NCBI GenBank assembly: GCA_028279515.1
Contig: JANQNQ010000008.1
Span: forward strand, 620,001 to 684,000
Source: Flavobacteriaceae bacterium
Lineage (GTDB): Bacteria; Bacteroidota; Bacteroidia; Flavobacteriales; Flavobacteriaceae
Direction of reading: 5' to 3'
Length of the DNA stretch: 64,000 nt
The position numbers and the translations under genes were made by a program. Within the stretch, counting starts at the first letter, position 1, and each line of letters begins with the position of its first letter. Shown piece after piece: positions 61,745 through 64,000 of this stretch. The notes under the pieces were generated by a model, which made no database searches, was not told where the DNA came from, and saw nothing but the letters and a program-made list of their open reading frames with translations.

Positions 61745-63397
61745 TTAGTTGAAGTATGCTTTTAGTTCGTCCTCAAAATAATGCAACGCATTTTTTATAG
61801 GAAGTGGTATTCCTCCGCCGTGGGCACACAACGAACCTTGCTCTAAGGTGACGAGCAGGTCGTTAAAGAGTTTGCGGTCTATCTTATAATCAGATTCTAA
61901 GGCTTTGGTCGACATTTCTTGTCCGCGTTTGGTGCCCAGTCTGCAAGGGAAACATTTTCCGCAGCTTTCATAGGCTGCAAAGTCGAACAGATGCTCGATA
62001 AATTTCATCATTGGAAAATCAGCCGGAATGCTTACGACTGAAGCATGGCCGAGCAAGAATCCTTCTTTGGCAAACGATTCAAAATCAATGGTTAGGTCGT
62101 CAATTTTTGAAACTGGGACCACACCACCTAGCGGGCCCCCAATTTGCATGGCTTTGACTTCGGTTTTGAAGCCACCGCCCAATTCGTTGACCACGGTAGA
62201 AAGGGGCGTGCCCATTTCTACTTCATACATTCCAGGATTGTTGAAGAAACTATCCAAACACACCAGTTTTGTGCCCGAAGAACGTTCGGTGCCGATCTGT
62301 TTCCAAGCGTTTCCGCCATTTTTTATGATATAATGAACGGCCGCCAAAGTCTCGACATTGTTGACCACCGTTGGTTTATTAAAAAGTCCTTTTTGCGCAG
62401 GATAGGGCGGACGCACTCTTACTTCTGGACGCTGTCCTTCGATTGAGCTGATCAAAGCAGTTTCCTCTCCACAGATATACGAGCCTTGCGCCTGAATGAT
62501 CTTAAAGTCAAAGTTGAAACCACTGCCATCGATGTTGTTTCCGATGAGGTTGTGGTCGCGTAATTCGTTAATTGCGTTCTGAACAATATCGACCGACTCA
62601 GGATACTCAGCTCGGATGTATAAAATACCATGACTGGCATGCGTTACATACCCAGCGATCAACATTCCGAATAAAACAGAATGTGGTTGATGCTCTAATA
62701 AATATCTATCGGAATAGGCTCCTGGATCTCCTTCGTCGGCATTACAGATAATAAACTTGGTCTCGTTCTCGACCTTTCGGCAGAACTCTAGCTTTAATCC
62801 CATCGGGAACCCAGCGCCACCACGCCCACGAACATTCGAGATCTTTATTTCTTCGAGTAGATCAGCCGAGTCCTTTTTTAAGGCGTCTCTAAACGGTTGG
62901 TAATACTCAGCAACATTCGAGAACGGAGCCGTTAAAATGGCCTTGCCACTGGCTTTGATATGATATTTGTCTTCGTTCAGATTGTTTTTATCGTCAATAA
63001 TGTCGCCTAAAGTATTGAGCGCATCACCCGAATAGTTTTTTCCGTTGTAGTGAAAAGCGCTGTTCTCATGACAGCGACCCAAACACGTCATGTGTCCAAT
63101 TTCTTCAGCGGTAAAGTGGTTTTCAAGCGTTTCGTTGACCTTTTCTTGTGTGCCGGCACACAAACAGGCGGTACCGTTGCAGACATATACTTTTTTCCCT
63201 TTATTTTCAGGCTTTAAAAAATCGTAGAAGGTGGTAGTGCCAAAAGCATTGGCCTTTCCGATCAAGAATTCATCAGCTAAAACGGCCAGTTCTTCTTCGC
63301 TGGGTGCGCCGCTGGGTTTGGCCAGGATGCCCATTTTGTCAAACAGACTTTCGTCTACTCCTTTTCTACCTAATAATTCACTTAAATTATCTGACAT
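61745..63397 (-). CDS. NuoE-NuoF fusion, diaphorase subunit of the formate dehydrogenase
   Basis: This protein has 550 aa. The N-terminal part (about 1-135) is NuoE-like, with 2Fe-2S cysteines in CNGTACLCAG and MTCLGRCHEN. The NuoF-like remainder has the FMN/NADH loop VRGRGGAGFPMGLK (about 190), the CNADEGDPGAYSDR segment, SYICGEETALISSIEG, and the 4Fe-4S ligands ESCGKCFPCRLG plus a later Cys in LCAHGG. It should accept electrons from the catalytic subunit and reduce NAD. It sits between fdhD (9 bp) and the catalytic subunit (12 bp). Fusion of E and F in one chain fits a soluble FDH or hydrogenase diaphorase better than respiratory complex I. Confidence 0.88.
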   Translation of the reverse strand: MSDNLSELLGRKGVDESLFDKMGILAKPSGAPSEEELAVLADEFLIGKANAFGTTTFYDFLKPENKGKKVYVCNGTACLCAGTQEKVNETLENHFTAEEIGHMTCLGRCHENSAFHYNGKNYSGDALNTLGDIIDDKNNLNEDKYHIKASGKAILTAPFSNVAEYYQPFRDALKKDSADLLEEIKISNVRGRGGAGFPMGLKLEFCRKVENETKFIICNADEGDPGAYSDRYLLEHQPHSVLFGMLIAGYVTHASHGILYIRAEYPESVDIVQNAINELRDHNLIGNNIDGSGFNFDFKIIQAQGSYICGEETALISSIEGQRPEVRVRPPYPAQKGLFNKPTVVNNVETLAAVHYIIKNGGNAWKQIGTERSSGTKLVCLDSFFNNPGMYEVEMGTPLSTVVNELGGGFKTEVKAMQIGGPLGGVVPVSKIDDLTIDFESFAKEGFLLGHASVVSIPADFPMMKFIEHLFDFAAYESCGKCFPCRLGTKRGQEMSTKALESDYKIDRKLFNDLLVTLEQGSLCAHGGGIPLPIKNALHYFEDELKAYFN

Positions 63398-63406
63398 ATG
63401 TGTGGT

Positions 63407-64000
63407 TTAACTCGCCCTATTGTCGAGATTCTTTTTTGATTTGGTTCTTTTCGTACGTTGCGCGTTGGCATAGCAGGTAGCACGTTCGTTTCGGCAAAAA
63501 CCGAAGAGCGTAATACCCAATTCCTTGGCATAATCTACGGCCAAAGATGATGGTGCTGAAACCGCTGCCAAGAACGGCAATTGCCCTTTAAAACATTTAA
63601 CGACGATCTCGTACGAGATGCGTCCGCTAACGGTCATGATCTTGGCATCTTCCAATCGATCCGTCATGATCAATTTACCAATGACCTTGTCAACGGCATT
63701 GTGTCGTCCGATGTCCTCCATGACACAGATCAATTCGCCGTCAATAGTAAAAGCGGCGGCGGCATGTGTACCACCCGATTGTTTAAAATCGAATTGCTGT
63801 TTGTTCATTTTTTCAAACAACGTTGGCATCAAAGACATTTCAATCTTCTGTTGGTCATCGATGGTTTTTCCGAGGAAGGAAAGGTCTCCCAATTCGGTCT
63901 TTCCACAGATACCGCAAGAAGATACAGACAGCAAACTACGGCTGTTGGCGTAGCCTTCTCCTAATTCTTCCGCAGGAATCGTAACATTGACAATCGTAAC
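63407..64000 (-). CDS. fdhD: FdhD, formate dehydrogenase accessory sulfurtransferase, 5' part outside window
   Basis: The frame is open to the right edge (VTIVNVTIPAEELGEGYANSRS...), so the N-terminus is missing. SSCGICGK holds the CxxC cysteines that carry sulfur from a cysteine desulfurase to the molybdenum cofactor. FTIDGELICVMEDIGRHNAVDKVIG and VSGRISYEIVVKC (in part) are family hallmarks. It is the first visible gene of the fdh operon and is needed for an active catalytic subunit. Confidence 0.92.
   Translation of the reverse strand, partial: VTIVNVTIPAEELGEGYANSRSLLSVSSCGICGKTELGDLSFLGKTIDDQQKIEMSLMPTLFEKMNKQQFDFKQSGGTHAAAAFTIDGELICVMEDIGRHNAVDKVIGKLIMTDRLEDAKIMTVSGRISYEIVVKCFKGQLPFLAAVSAPSSLAVDYAKELGITLFGFCRNERATCYANAQRTKRTKSKKNLDNRAS

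Overview
The window comes from a Bacteroidota chromosome, most likely a marine flavobacterium. The supporting signs are a Type IX secretion (T9SS) C-terminal tail on one protein, secreted multidomain proteins with HYR, Ig-like, LamG and leucine-rich-repeat (LRR) parts, weak or absent Shine-Dalgarno sequences, promoter-like TAnnTTTG boxes, and an alginate-export-type porin. I could run no searches, so family names rest on motifs read directly.

Left part (1-11.5 kb). An incomplete secreted M60-like metallopeptidase (minus strand) is divergent from an SBBP beta-propeller protein with a T9SS tail, followed by an alginate-export-like outer-membrane porin. A tight four-gene minus-strand operon follows, in transcription order: an ornithine cyclodeaminase/EutC-family protein, threonine synthase, a homoserine-kinase-like phosphotransferase, and an EutB-like PLP dehydratase. 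Upstream of it is an acetyl-CoA hydrolase/4-hydroxybutyrate CoA-transferase family gene.

Central part (11.8-58.6 kb). About 47 kb, all on the minus strand, is an array of five cassettes. In each, one or two membrane-bound LuxR-type regulators (R) sit directly upstream of one giant exported LRR protein (L). The transcription order is R6-L5, R5-L4, R4-L3, R3-L2, R2-R1-L1. The L proteins (1628-2814 aa) share an LRR module architecture and a C-terminal module of roughly 260 aa. Their N-termini differ: matrixin-like protease (L1, L3), thermolysin-like M4 protease (L5), Ig-like domain (L4), or none (L2). L2 and L3 also carry lectin-like domains nested inside HYR domains. The six regulators have different sensors (TPR in four, 7TMR-DISM in one, a plain multi-TM region in one) but one type of coiled-coil plus helix-turn-helix output. 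Every L gene ends in the same tandem double hairpin. Several L genes have a TGTCmCCC direct repeat of 12-bp period upstream. The spacers between cassettes carry long direct repeats, dRS3-like palindromes and simple-word repeats, and a truncated regulator 5' end lies beside R2. I read this as a recombining family of sensor-coupled surface adhesin/protease cassettes. It is the most interesting part of the window.

Right part (59-64 kb). A minus-strand operon encodes fdhD (its 5' part lies outside the window), a NuoE-NuoF fusion, and a formate dehydrogenase catalytic subunit. Together they look like a soluble NAD-linked molybdenum formate dehydrogenase.
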